Below, piece by piece: positions 15,296 through 23,071 of a stretch of 64,000 nt of DNA (its first letter is position 1; each line of letters starts with the position of its first letter). Position numbers and translations under genes: made by a program. The notes below the pieces were generated by a model. It worked only from the letters and a program-made list of their open reading frames with translations. It searched no databases and had not been told where the DNA came from. The stretch covers positions 1 through 64,000 of the forward strand of contig JAFMYY010000001.1 of the NCBI GenBank assembly GCA_017948555.1, given 5' to 3'. The stretch is from Cesiribacteraceae bacterium YIM B00369. GTDB lineage: Bacteria; Bacteroidota; Bacteroidia; Cytophagales; Cyclobacteriaceae.

Positions 15296-16354
15296 TTATT
15301 GTCTGAAAATAATTTCATGAGGAAATACGCCTGCGGCAAAATTATCCTGTTCGTTGCCTTCATTGTCGAAGCGCACAATGGTGCCGGGATCAGCGCCGGC
15401 GGCAATTCCGGCGAGGATATCGCCATTAGCAGGATCTACGCTAAAAGTATACATATTCCCTTTTTCCATTACCAGTTGAGGAAAAGCGTCTCCGGTAGTG
15501 CTGACTCTGTAAATAGCATCTGAGGTTTCCGGGTACTCCAGTGCCTGAGAAAGCCGGAAATAAAGATCATTTTCATGTAATGCCATCCTGCCCTGTGGAG
15601 CAGCATTTCCTTCTATTTCAATTTTTTTTACTGCCTGGTAGTTATCCGGATTAAATTGCATTATAAAACCACTGCTGTACGAAACCCATAAATGGCCGTT
15701 ATTATCTTCCAGCAGGTGGGCGGGTCTTGCTTCAGTTTCAATTTCTTCAATTATCTCATCGGTATTAGCATCAATAACAGTAATAATGTTGCTTTCGCTG
15801 TTAGCAACAAAAACCTTATTGCCAATGGTAATAATCCCTTCAGGACCTGCTGCCACAGGAATGCGCTTAATTATTGAATGGTTGTTAAGGTCAATCACTG
15901 CAACTTCTGAGCTTTCCAGTGTCCAGTCCGCAGTATAAGGCCCCCAAACACTCACGTAGGCTTTATTTCCGTGGAAGCTTATATAACGGGGAGTGGTTAA
16001 ACCCTCCACCGTATTGAGCATTTGAAGAGAGCCTCCATCCGCAACAATGATTTTATCGCTGTTATTGGAAACGATGTACATTCTTTCGTTGTGGAAAGCA
16101 ATATTCTGAATAATGCCTCCAACTGGTTCCTCATTTTCCTTTTCGTATACATTCCGCATGAGGCCTTCCTGCCCATAGCTGTAATAATCCAGAGATCCGT
16201 TGCCCTGGCCGAAATTGCCCTGGTTTACCACGAGTATGCCGTTTTCGTAAAGAGAATCAATAACCGGTTCTGTACTGTCATCCTCACAACTGTAAAGGAA
16301 AGGGAGTAATATGCTTAATAAAAGCAGGTAAAAAGATTTTTGTGTCCTGATCAT
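15296..16354 (-). CDS. BtuG-like surface beta-propeller lipoprotein (YncE/DUF5074 type)
   Basis: The protein is a lipoprotein (signal peptide ending in FLYSCEDD) followed by about 330 residues of YVTN/YncE-type beta-propeller repeats such as NKVFVANSESNIITVIDANTDEII. In Bacteroides, BtuG is a cell-surface propeller lipoprotein that captures B12 and hands it to BtuB. The same order, an immediately upstream btuB-like gene and a cobalamin riboswitch ahead of both, makes that role likely here. A TTG at 16363 also opens the frame, but ATG at 16354, nine bases after the btuB stop, gives a better signal peptide (MIRTQKSFYLLLL). Confidence 0.82.
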   Translation of the reverse strand: MIRTQKSFYLLLLSILLPFLYSCEDDSTEPVIDSLYENGILVVNQGNFGQGNGSLDYYSYGQEGLMRNVYEKENEEPVGGIIQNIAFHNERMYIVSNNSDKIIVADGGSLQMLNTVEGLTTPRYISFHGNKAYVSVWGPYTADWTLESSEVAVIDLNNHSIIKRIPVAAGPEGIITIGNKVFVANSESNIITVIDANTDEIIEEIETEARPAHLLEDNNGHLWVSYSSGFIMQFNPDNYQAVKKIEIEGNAAPQGRMALHENDLYFRLSQALEYPETSDAIYRVSTTGDAFPQLVMEKGNMYTFSVDPANGDILAGIAAGADPGTIVRFDNEGNEQDNFAAGVFPHEIIFRQ

Positions 16355-16363
16355 TTCTGTCAA

Positions 16364-18310
16364 TTAATTTATAGGGTGATTAAAAAGATATTTTGCGGTT
16401 ATATTGAAATTCCTGCCGGGCATGGCCCTGTTTTCATAGTTCTGGTACTGTTGATCCAGCAGGTTCCTCACTTCCAGCAGAAGGTTGAGGGAGTGTTGTT
16501 CCAGGGAAAAGATTTTGCCAACAGAAACATCTAACAGATAAAATGCCGGCAGACTGTATTCGCTTATTCCTTCCCCGGTGGTGTAGCGCCTTCCCACATA
16601 GCTCCAGTTCGACTGCATTGACCAGGTGTTAAGCTGATAGTTCAGATAGGTATTATATTTTATTTCAGGTACAAAAGGGAGTTGTTTGTTAACCGTTCTG
16701 TCGTAGCTGGTTTTAGCTGTTTTGTTAATGGAACGGGTATAAGCAAATGTTCCGCCTGCTTCCAGTGTACCGGAAAGCAGAGGGTGTAAAAAGCTTCCTT
16801 CAGCCTCCAGCCCTTTGCTATGGACCTCCTGAACATTTACCGGAGCCCACAGTGAGTTTCCTTCAGGGTTGCGGGCCAGACCGGGGAGCCACAAAATCCA
16901 GTTATCGACCCACATACTGTAGCCTGTAAGGCGAACCTGGATCCTTTTTTGCTGGCGGCTGTAATCGTAATGCAGCCCGGTTTCGGTATTCCAGGAATTT
17001 TCAGGAATCAGGTTGGGGTTGCCTGAGTATTCCCAGTAGCGGTCATTTAAAGTAGGCACCCTGTAGCTCCTGCCTCCGGATGCCAGCCATTTGAAGGAGG
17101 AGGCACTTTTCCTGATAAATGTATATTCAAGGCCTGCAGAAGGCGTGAATGGTACCGCAAAACCTGTTACAAATGCCTGCCGGAAGTTGAAAGAGGCAGT
17201 AAAATCAGCTGAAGGCCAGAGGCGGACAGATGCAAAAAGGTCATTCCGGGCTTCATTAACTCTGTTTTCAGGATACTGAGCAATGGCCGCCTGTATATAG
17301 TTTATTTTATGCCCAAGCCGGAGGTGCAGGAGCTTGCCAATGGATTTCTCATACCTGAAATTGCCAATATGTTGCCATGTTCTATAATCGCTGGCCGCAC
17401 CGCCGGCAGTATAAAGCTGGTAATTGTATAAATGGCCAAGCTGTGCATCGAAAAAGCCTGCCGGGCCATTATTGCGGTACTGCAGGCTCAGGTTAAGGTT
17501 CCTGTCGTCCTGCCGGTCGTCCATGGTGCTGTTGCCCATTGGAGCCTGAATCTGCCGTTCCGTTTGCTGATACCAGCTTTTAAAGCTCAGGTAGCTGTTT
17601 CCGGAAAAGCGGTAAGCAATATCCTGAACAATGCCCTTCTGCTCAAAGGCGGCATTCCGGTTGCGTTCTATAGGTCTGCCTCTTTTTTGGGTATTCTCAA
17701 ACTTAAAATCATTGTCGGCCTGCAGCCGGTATATTTTTGAAGTTAAGGACCAGTTCCGGAGCCCTGCGCTGACTGAAATTCCTGAGAAATTCCGGCCAAA
17801 GCTTCCCGCTTCCTGCTGTACCTTTACCAGCAGTTGCTCCTGCCATTGGGGGGTGCTGCTGAGGTAAATAGAGCCGCCTATGGCATCGGAGCCGTATAAA
17901 GCGCTGCTGCCACCGAATTGTACAGCAATATTCTCTGTTGCAAAAAGAGGGATGAGCGAAAAGTCAGTCTGCCCCAGGTTGGGCTGGTTCATATTCAGGC
18001 CGTTCCATAATACAGCCGTATGCCCGGCAGAGGTGCCGCGGAAGGAAACGGAAGAGAGCATGCCCGCTCCGTATTCCCTGAAGTATACCGGTGTTTTCCG
18101 GATTAACAGGTCGGAGAGGGAGCGGCTTTGCTGCTGCGCCATTTCAGCAGAATCGAAGCGGATGATTTTACTTCCTGTAGCAAATTTCTGTTCCGGAATA
18201 TCATAAATCACCACCTCCTCCAGCTGCAGAACAGTATCTGCAGGAGTTTGGGCAATAACAAAGTGGCTGAGTTGCAAAGCAACCGCCAATAACAGAAAAC
18301 ATTTGAGCAT
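16364..18310 (-). CDS. btuB: TonB-dependent cobalamin receptor, BtuB-like
   Basis: This is an outer-membrane TonB-dependent receptor of 648 residues. After a signal peptide (about 1-20) comes a TonB-box-like start (LQLEEVVIYD), a plug domain at about 30-150 (RKTPVYFREYGAG, SVSFRGTSAGHTAVLWNG, ALYGSDAIGGSIYLSS) and a 22-strand barrel ending in LFNHPIN rather than an aromatic residue. Family level is clear. The B12 substrate is inferred from the cobalamin riboswitch directly upstream and the BtuG-like gene downstream. No inner-membrane BtuCD genes are in the window. Confidence 0.9.
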   Translation of the reverse strand: MLKCFLLLAVALQLSHFVIAQTPADTVLQLEEVVIYDIPEQKFATGSKIIRFDSAEMAQQQSRSLSDLLIRKTPVYFREYGAGMLSSVSFRGTSAGHTAVLWNGLNMNQPNLGQTDFSLIPLFATENIAVQFGGSSALYGSDAIGGSIYLSSTPQWQEQLLVKVQQEAGSFGRNFSGISVSAGLRNWSLTSKIYRLQADNDFKFENTQKRGRPIERNRNAAFEQKGIVQDIAYRFSGNSYLSFKSWYQQTERQIQAPMGNSTMDDRQDDRNLNLSLQYRNNGPAGFFDAQLGHLYNYQLYTAGGAASDYRTWQHIGNFRYEKSIGKLLHLRLGHKINYIQAAIAQYPENRVNEARNDLFASVRLWPSADFTASFNFRQAFVTGFAVPFTPSAGLEYTFIRKSASSFKWLASGGRSYRVPTLNDRYWEYSGNPNLIPENSWNTETGLHYDYSRQQKRIQVRLTGYSMWVDNWILWLPGLARNPEGNSLWAPVNVQEVHSKGLEAEGSFLHPLLSGTLEAGGTFAYTRSINKTAKTSYDRTVNKQLPFVPEIKYNTYLNYQLNTWSMQSNWSYVGRRYTTGEGISEYSLPAFYLLDVSVGKIFSLEQHSLNLLLEVRNLLDQQYQNYENRAMPGRNFNITAKYLFNHPIN

Positions 18311-18439
18311 GCTTTAATGAATTAAATAATATTATTTAATTCAAAGCTGCGGTGTTGAGAAAGTAGCAGGGGATCCTTTAGATTGGGACATAGCCATGTA
18401 CTTCTCAGCTTTTCACCCGAAAGCCTTGAAACAGGGTGG

Positions 18440-18615
18440 AAATGGCAGGTCTCCTGGCTCACGCCCTTGCGGTGCCGCCTTCCCATACCCGCGGGTACAG
18501 TGGCTTAAAGAGTGGCTGCAAGTTATCGGCGTTTACAGTTGCGGGGACAGCTCTTGCTTTTACAAGATTCCCTTTTAATCCGGCAGGGCCAAAGGCTGTG
18601 CCGGAACCGGTTCCG
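18440..18615 (-). promoter_or_regulatory. cobalamin (B12) riboswitch
   Basis: Read on the minus strand the element has the hallmark order: AAAAGGGAA, GCTGTCCCCGCAACTGTAA, GCCACTG, GGGAAGGC and the B12 box AGCCAGGAGACCTGCC (18444-18459). It ends about 130 bases ahead of btuB. Riboswitches of this class lower expression of uptake genes when adenosylcobalamin is abundant. Whether control acts on transcription or translation here is not evident; no clear terminator follows the aptamer. Confidence 0.93.
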
Positions 18616-18618
18616 GTG

Positions 18619-18626
18619 CAAAAATA
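18619..18626 (-). promoter_or_regulatory. candidate -7 box of the riboswitch transcript
   Basis: The minus strand reads TATTTTTG, an exact TAnnTTTG match, immediately upstream of the first aptamer bases. Confidence 0.5.
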
Positions 18627-18696
18627 GGTTAAAATCAGAAATTTACTTTGGCAGTTAATTAAAATAATTGCATTGATTCATAATTCATATCTCATA

Positions 18697-19656
18697 TTAC
18701 TTATTTCTTCTGCGGAAGAAGCCTCTCAGGAGCCAGTGCTGTTGCAGGGCCTCCAGGCTTTGGTTAAAATTTTCAGTGCCCTCGGCAGCATTATTCATGG
18801 TTCTTTGCAGATCGCTGGCAAAGGTGCTGTCTCTCAGAAGGACGTCGAGCGTATTGTTCTCATTGTTCAGCTGGTTGCTTAGCTTTTCCAGCTCACCGGA
18901 TATCTGAGAAACATTCTGGCCGGTGGTTCTGAGGTTTTGCTTCAGGGAATCATATACATAGGTAAAGGTAGTGTCATTGATAAGGGTATGTACAGGGCCT
19001 TGTTTGTTATTTTGAAGTTGGTTCACCATTTGAGAAATGTTGCCGGAAATCCGGGCAGTACGCTGGCTTGTCGCTTCCAGATTTACAACGGCATCTTCAA
19101 GATTATTAGCAAGATCAGGGCTGGATATGAGCCTTCCGATGGTTCCTTCACCGGAATTTATCTGTTGGGTTATTTTTTGAAGATCCTGCGTAATGGCCAG
19201 CACATTCTGGCCGGTGGTTTCCAGGGTATTCATAATATCCTGTGCACTGGTCTGAGAGGCCGCTGTAATAGTATCTCCGTCCTCAACAGGAATCCCCATG
19301 CGTCCGGGTTCAATCACCACTATGGTATTGCCGATCAGTCCGTCGGAGCCAATAATAGCCCTGGCATCTTTATTGATGAAGCGCCTGTCGTTTTCCCTTA
19401 TTTTAAGGGTAACGGTTACCATGGAATCATTGGCTATTTCAACACTGCGAACGGTGCCTATCTTTACCCCGGAGAGCCGTACATTATTGCCCCTGGTTAA
19501 TCCTTCCACATCTTTAAAATGGGCATGCACCTCAAAAGTAGTATTGAACATATCTCTTGCGCTACCTATAAAGAAGATGGCTACAAGGAAGAGTACAAGG
19601 CTTATAAGTACAAAAAAGCCGAGCTTTGCATTTTTTCTATCGTTTTTCTCGCTCAT
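18697..19656 (-). CDS. MlaD-like MCE-domain lipid-transport protein
   Basis: This is the substrate-binding component of an MCE-type ABC system that moves phospholipids between inner and outer membrane. The protein has a single N-terminal transmembrane anchor (about 13-33), an MCE domain (about 40-118, with FKDVEGLTRGNNVRLSGVKIG) and a long C-terminal region of about 180 residues rich in heptad-like Asn/Gln segments, probably helical. ATG at 19656 was chosen over the TTG at 19680 because it begins MSEKNDRKN just before the anchor and leaves a 4-base gap to the ATPase gene. It is the last gene of mlaE-mlaF-mlaD. Confidence 0.88.
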   Translation of the reverse strand: MSEKNDRKNAKLGFFVLISLVLFLVAIFFIGSARDMFNTTFEVHAHFKDVEGLTRGNNVRLSGVKIGTVRSVEIANDSMVTVTLKIRENDRRFINKDARAIIGSDGLIGNTIVVIEPGRMGIPVEDGDTITAASQTSAQDIMNTLETTGQNVLAITQDLQKITQQINSGEGTIGRLISSPDLANNLEDAVVNLEATSQRTARISGNISQMVNQLQNNKQGPVHTLINDTTFTYVYDSLKQNLRTTGQNVSQISGELEKLSNQLNNENNTLDVLLRDSTFASDLQRTMNNAAEGTENFNQSLEALQQHWLLRGFFRRRNK

Positions 19657-19660
19657 AGTG

Positions 19661-20455
19661 CTAAATGTTATAATAGTCAAGGAAGGTCCTTAATAACGGA
19701 TCTTTTGTATTGCTTAATTCTTCGAAAGATCCGTCAAAATGGTTCTGTCCTTTATGCAAAAAGATCAGTCTGTTTGCAATAGTACGTGCGCAGGTAAGGT
19801 CATGGGTAATAATTATGGAAGAGGTGCCATGCCGCTTCTGTACCTCCAGTATCAGTTCATTAATCTCTTCCGAAGTAATAGGATCCAGCCCTGCTGTAGG
19901 TTCATCATACAGCATAATTTCCGGGTTAAGGATAAGGGTCCGGGCAACGCCTATCCGCTTCTTTTGCCCGCCCGAAAGGTCTGCCGGCCACTGGTCGATT
20001 GCCTGCGCCAGCCCAACCTCCTCAAGCGCCTGCTCCACCCGGTGGTTCAGTTCTTTCCGGTCGTAAATTCCCAGGTTCCGCTTTAACGGAAATTCCAGGT
20101 TCTCCCGGATCGTCATAGAGTCGTAAAGGGCACTAAGCTGGAATGAAAATCCTACTTTTCTTCTCAGGGTATTCATTGCTTTAGCATCGAGGTTCAGTAC
20201 ATCTTCGCCCAATACTTCAATTTGCCCTTTATCAGGAGTAATAAGTCCTACTATGCACTTGATCAGTACAGATTTTCCTGTTCCGGAGCGACCGAGCACC
20301 ACCAGGTTTTCCTCCTTTTTCAGGTCCAGGTCCACCCCTCTGAGTACAGTTGTTTCCTCAAAGGATTTATGAAGGTTCCTGATCCTGATTACGGCATCAC
20401 TTCCGCTTGATAAAAAGGAGGTTGAGGTAGCGGTATGTTGAGTAGATCGTTCCAA
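19661..20455 (-). CDS. MlaF-like ABC transporter ATPase
   Basis: The 264-residue ATPase powers the MCE lipid transporter. Walker A is LGRSGTGKSVL (about residues 54-64), the signature is LSGGQKKRIG, and Walker B is IMLYDEPTAGLDP, with the switch His in IIITHDL. About 20 residues precede the domain start IRIRNLHKSFEE. The only start in reach is TTG at 20455, three bases after the permease stop. Its neighbours on both sides (MlaE-type permease, MCE protein) settle the assignment. Confidence 0.92.
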   Translation of the reverse strand: MERSTQHTATSTSFLSSGSDAVIRIRNLHKSFEETTVLRGVDLDLKKEENLVVLGRSGTGKSVLIKCIVGLITPDKGQIEVLGEDVLNLDAKAMNTLRRKVGFSFQLSALYDSMTIRENLEFPLKRNLGIYDRKELNHRVEQALEEVGLAQAIDQWPADLSGGQKKRIGVARTLILNPEIMLYDEPTAGLDPITSEEINELILEVQKRHGTSSIIITHDLTCARTIANRLIFLHKGQNHFDGSFEELSNTKDPLLRTFLDYYNI

Positions 20456-20458
20456 GGC

Positions 20459-21241
20459 TTAGCGAAAAAGTTCGATAATTTGTAATGTGAGGAGGTCCAG
20501 TATAAATACCATAAACATAGACGTAACTACGGAAGTGTTGGCTGCCCGCCCCACGCCTACAGTTCCTCTGCTGGAATTATAGCCGCAATAGCAGCTTACA
20601 AGCCCGATGGCAAGACCAAACAGAAAGCCCTTAAATACGGAAGAAAAAATATCCACAAAGGCCAGTGCATCAAAAGCCTGATAATAAAACAGGCTTAAAC
20701 TTGTCTGGCTGAATACTGCAGTAGCAATAAAAGATCCGAATAGGGCCAGCGCATCGGCATAAATTACCAGCAAAGGAACCATTAAGGTTGTAGCGGTTAC
20801 CCTTGTCACTACCAGAAAGCGGAACGGGTCGGTGCCCGATACTTCCATGGCATCTATCTGTTCAGTTACGTTCATGGAACCTAACTCTGCACCTATACTG
20901 GAGCCTACTTTTCCGGCGCATATAAGCGCAGTAACAAGCGGACCCAGGCCACGCACAATAGCAATCGAAACCAGAGCTGGTAACCAGGATTCGGCGCCAA
21001 ACTCAAGCAATGAAGGTCTTGACTGCCTTGTAAAAACAATTCCAACCAGGAATGAGGTAAAGCCTACCAGTGGAAAGGTTTTTACGCCCACCAGGTAACA
21101 TTGCCTCAGAATTTCCCTGAATTCGTATGGAGGAACAAGAGCTTTAACGATTGCCTGGCTGGTGAAAGCGTAAATTTTTGCCAGGTTGATCAGAAAACTC
21201 CTGATCCAGGACTGTTGCTCTGTATTAGATTCCTGTTCCAA
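20459..21241 (-). CDS. MlaE-like ABC transporter permease
   Basis: The inner-membrane permease of the MCE system has 260 residues with about five or six hydrophobic segments. The MlaE family signature is visible in GLGPLVTALICAGKVGSSIGAELGSM followed by EQIDAMEVSG. It starts at TTG 21241. It is the first gene of a three-gene unit (permease, ATPase, MCE protein). The family maintains outer-membrane lipid asymmetry in Proteobacteria; direction of transport in Bacteroidota is not settled by sequence. Confidence 0.92.
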   Translation of the reverse strand: MEQESNTEQQSWIRSFLINLAKIYAFTSQAIVKALVPPYEFREILRQCYLVGVKTFPLVGFTSFLVGIVFTRQSRPSLLEFGAESWLPALVSIAIVRGLGPLVTALICAGKVGSSIGAELGSMNVTEQIDAMEVSGTDPFRFLVVTRVTATTLMVPLLVIYADALALFGSFIATAVFSQTSLSLFYYQAFDALAFVDIFSSVFKGFLFGLAIGLVSCYCGYNSSRGTVGVGRAANTSVVTSMFMVFILDLLTLQIIELFR

Positions 21242-21544
21242 GAGAATATTTGTATTAGGTTCACTACATAAAATGAAAAAACAGGCAAAAGGTTTTAAGG
21301 ATCAGAAGGTCACCGGCAACGGAAGCCGGAAAATGCAGGCTTAAACCGGTGCCTGTACAGGAGGGGGCAGGACAATATGGAAACGGGCAGAATAAATATT
21401 TTTGCTGTTAAAAATGGGTACGTAAACAGCAGTTCTCCGCGTATTTTAAAAAATAAGTGAATAAAGATCAGTTTTACCGGGTAAGAACAGGAAATAACGG
21501 AATCAGGGATAAAAAAAGGCCTGTGCATGCACAGGCCCGGGGTA
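21242..21544. other. 303-base gap upstream of mlaE
   Basis: The region presumably contains the mlaEFD promoter. It holds the Dabb-gene terminator at 21511-21537 and no credible open frame. Confidence 0.4.
21511..21537 (-). terminator. terminator of the Dabb gene
   Basis: A perfect 20-base palindrome (21518-21537, centre TGCATGCA) lies seven bases after the stop codon and is followed by seven T residues on the minus strand. Confidence 0.88.
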
Positions 21545-21847
21545 TCAGACATCTTCAGAATCGTAAATAACTACTTTTGACCATAAGTCGGAATGTCCGG
21601 CAATAAATTCCTTGTGCACAGGATGGACCTGGTAAACATCGTGCCCTTCAATATTGTCGAAAAATATGATCAGGGAGAAACTGTAACTCCTGTCAACCAC
21701 CGGCCTGTCGGGACTGGCAGGGGTGCCTATATGGATGGAGCGGATTACTTCAATAGACCGTAAGCTTTGTAATCCCTGCTGTAGCTTCTCTTTGTCTTCT
21801 TTGGAGTCAGGGTTTTTCAACCAGAAAAATACGTGGTGTGCCAGCAT
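21545..21847 (-). CDS. Dabb-family stress-responsive alpha/beta-barrel protein
   Basis: A 100-residue single-domain protein with the Dabb pattern: N-terminal MLAHHVFFWLKNP, central SFSLIIFFDNIEGHDVYQVHPVH and C-terminal strand. These proteins form ferredoxin-like dimers; members have varied or unknown roles. The frame can be extended upstream to 22018, but the extra 57 residues are low-complexity and have no counterpart in the family, so ATG at 21847 is chosen. It is transcribed alone. Confidence 0.85.
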   Translation of the reverse strand: MLAHHVFFWLKNPDSKEDKEKLQQGLQSLRSIEVIRSIHIGTPASPDRPVVDRSYSFSLIIFFDNIEGHDVYQVHPVHKEFIAGHSDLWSKVVIYDSEDV

Positions 21848-22080
21848 AACTTTATCTTTTAATCTGAAATTTTCGGTAAAGGTGCTAAAAAACAGGGAAA
21901 GAAGATATTTCTGAAGAAAGAGATTTATTACAGTTGTCTTACAGAAAAAATATACAGGGATTATTATTTCTCTCCGGGGTTTGAAGGAACCCGGTACTTT
22001 TGTGCTGATTTTCAGCAAGTGCTCTGGTTTGTTTTTTGTTGGATTTAGGCTAAATTACCTTTAAATCTAAAAGAAGTTAT

Positions 22081-22455
22081 ATGAAAACTATAATTCCGCT
22101 TTTCAGCCTTCTGCTTTCTTTTATGGCTTGTGAAGACAGCCGGACTACTGGAGTAATTTGTAGTGAAGGGTATCCTGAGTTACATCCGCAGGAATCCGTT
22201 TTGCGGGTAAATTATTTTAAGCAGTCCTGTACAGGCGAAATGGAAGGTACCTGCTTATTGGTGCAGCAGGATGAACAGTTATGCACCGGCGACTGGTCCT
22301 TGTTTTATGATGAAATTGAAGGTTTCCAATACGAAGAAGGATATGTATATGCGATTAAGGTAAGGATTGAAGAGGTGGAAAACCCTCCTGCAGATGCTTC
22401 CGCCCTTCGCTATATACTTGTGGAGGTTTTATCAAAGGAGGAGAAAAAGCAGTAA
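22081..22455 (+). CDS. DUF4377-like small lipoprotein
   Basis: The 124-residue protein has a lipoprotein signal peptide (LLLSFMACEDS, lipidated Cys near residue 17). The C-terminal half reads IEGFQYEEGYVYAIKV, then NPPADASALRYILVEVLSKE, which matches the pattern of DUF4377 domains found in Bacteroidota lipoproteins. Four further Cys residues in the mature part (C27, C49, C58, C67 by rough count) could form disulfides in the periplasm. Function is unknown. Confidence 0.78.
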   Translation: MKTIIPLFSLLLSFMACEDSRTTGVICSEGYPELHPQESVLRVNYFKQSCTGEMEGTCLLVQQDEQLCTGDWSLFYDEIEGFQYEEGYVYAIKVRIEEVENPPADASALRYILVEVLSKEEKKQ

Positions 22456-22473
22456 AACGCAGCCTGTATTTTT

Positions 22474-22518
22474 CCTCCGGATGCAGAAGGAATACTAATG
22501 CAGCCGGAGGGATGTTTT
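22474..22518. terminator. bidirectional terminator between the DUF4377-like and doxX-like genes
   Basis: CCTCCGG (22474-22480) pairs with CCGGAGG (22504-22510), with an extra TGCA/TGCA step inside. T-rich tracts flank both sides of this convergent junction. Confidence 0.65.
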
Positions 22519-22543
22519 TGGTATATGCTGTCCGGAATATGAC

Positions 22544-22948
22544 CTATCCGAAAATGGCTCTGTCGGCAGAGAATTTTCCGGGGCCGCTAAAAAACAGGGC
22601 AGTGAAAATGCTGAGATAGATCAGTGCAAGTTCCTTTGTTTTGAAAGGGTCGGCTCCGTGTACAATAAAAAAAGCCACGGCCATAGTAACGATCAGTGGG
22701 ATTGTGGCAAGCCGTGTGGTAAGCCCGAGAATGATGAGTGCACTGCAAATAGCCTCTGCAAAAACAGTAAGAATAAGCGAAACTTCAGGCCCGACGCCAA
22801 GCGGATCGCCAAACTGGAAATTTCCGTTAAGCAGCTTCTGTAATTTCGGATACCCATGGGTAAGCATGGCAGCTCCGGAAACAAGCCTTAAAATTAACAG
22901 GCCCAGGTCTGTGGATAAGGACCGGCTTGAAAGGAAGAACTTTTTCAT
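22544..22948 (-). CDS. DoxX-family membrane protein
   Basis: A 134-residue inner-membrane protein with four hydrophobic helices. The DoxX pattern is clear: LGLLILRLVSGAAMLTHGYPKL at the start, followed by EAICSALIILGLTTRLA and AFFIVHG. DoxX-like proteins have been linked to quinone or thiosulfate oxidation and to redox stress, but most bacterial members have no assigned role. It lies alone between a convergent small lipoprotein gene and the mutase operon. Confidence 0.87.
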   Translation of the reverse strand: MKKFFLSSRSLSTDLGLLILRLVSGAAMLTHGYPKLQKLLNGNFQFGDPLGVGPEVSLILTVFAEAICSALIILGLTTRLATIPLIVTMAVAFFIVHGADPFKTKELALIYLSIFTALFFSGPGKFSADRAIFG

Positions 22949-23071
22949 TTGATTTATTGAGAAGTACTGGAAAGGGAGGGGCTTATTCCCTTCGTTTATG
23001 GTTTATTTATTGGTCCGCAAATAAAATTCAAACAACCAGCTTTGCAAGTGTTGGCTGGAAAAGAATTTACT

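Larger units (their letters stand above)
18311..18696. other. btuB leader region and mlaD end region
   Basis: This 386-base gap holds the cobalamin riboswitch and its promoter box. The segment 18672-18702 next to the mlaD stop contains the low-complexity string GATTCATAATTCATATCTC, related in style to other spacers in this window. Confidence 0.6.
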
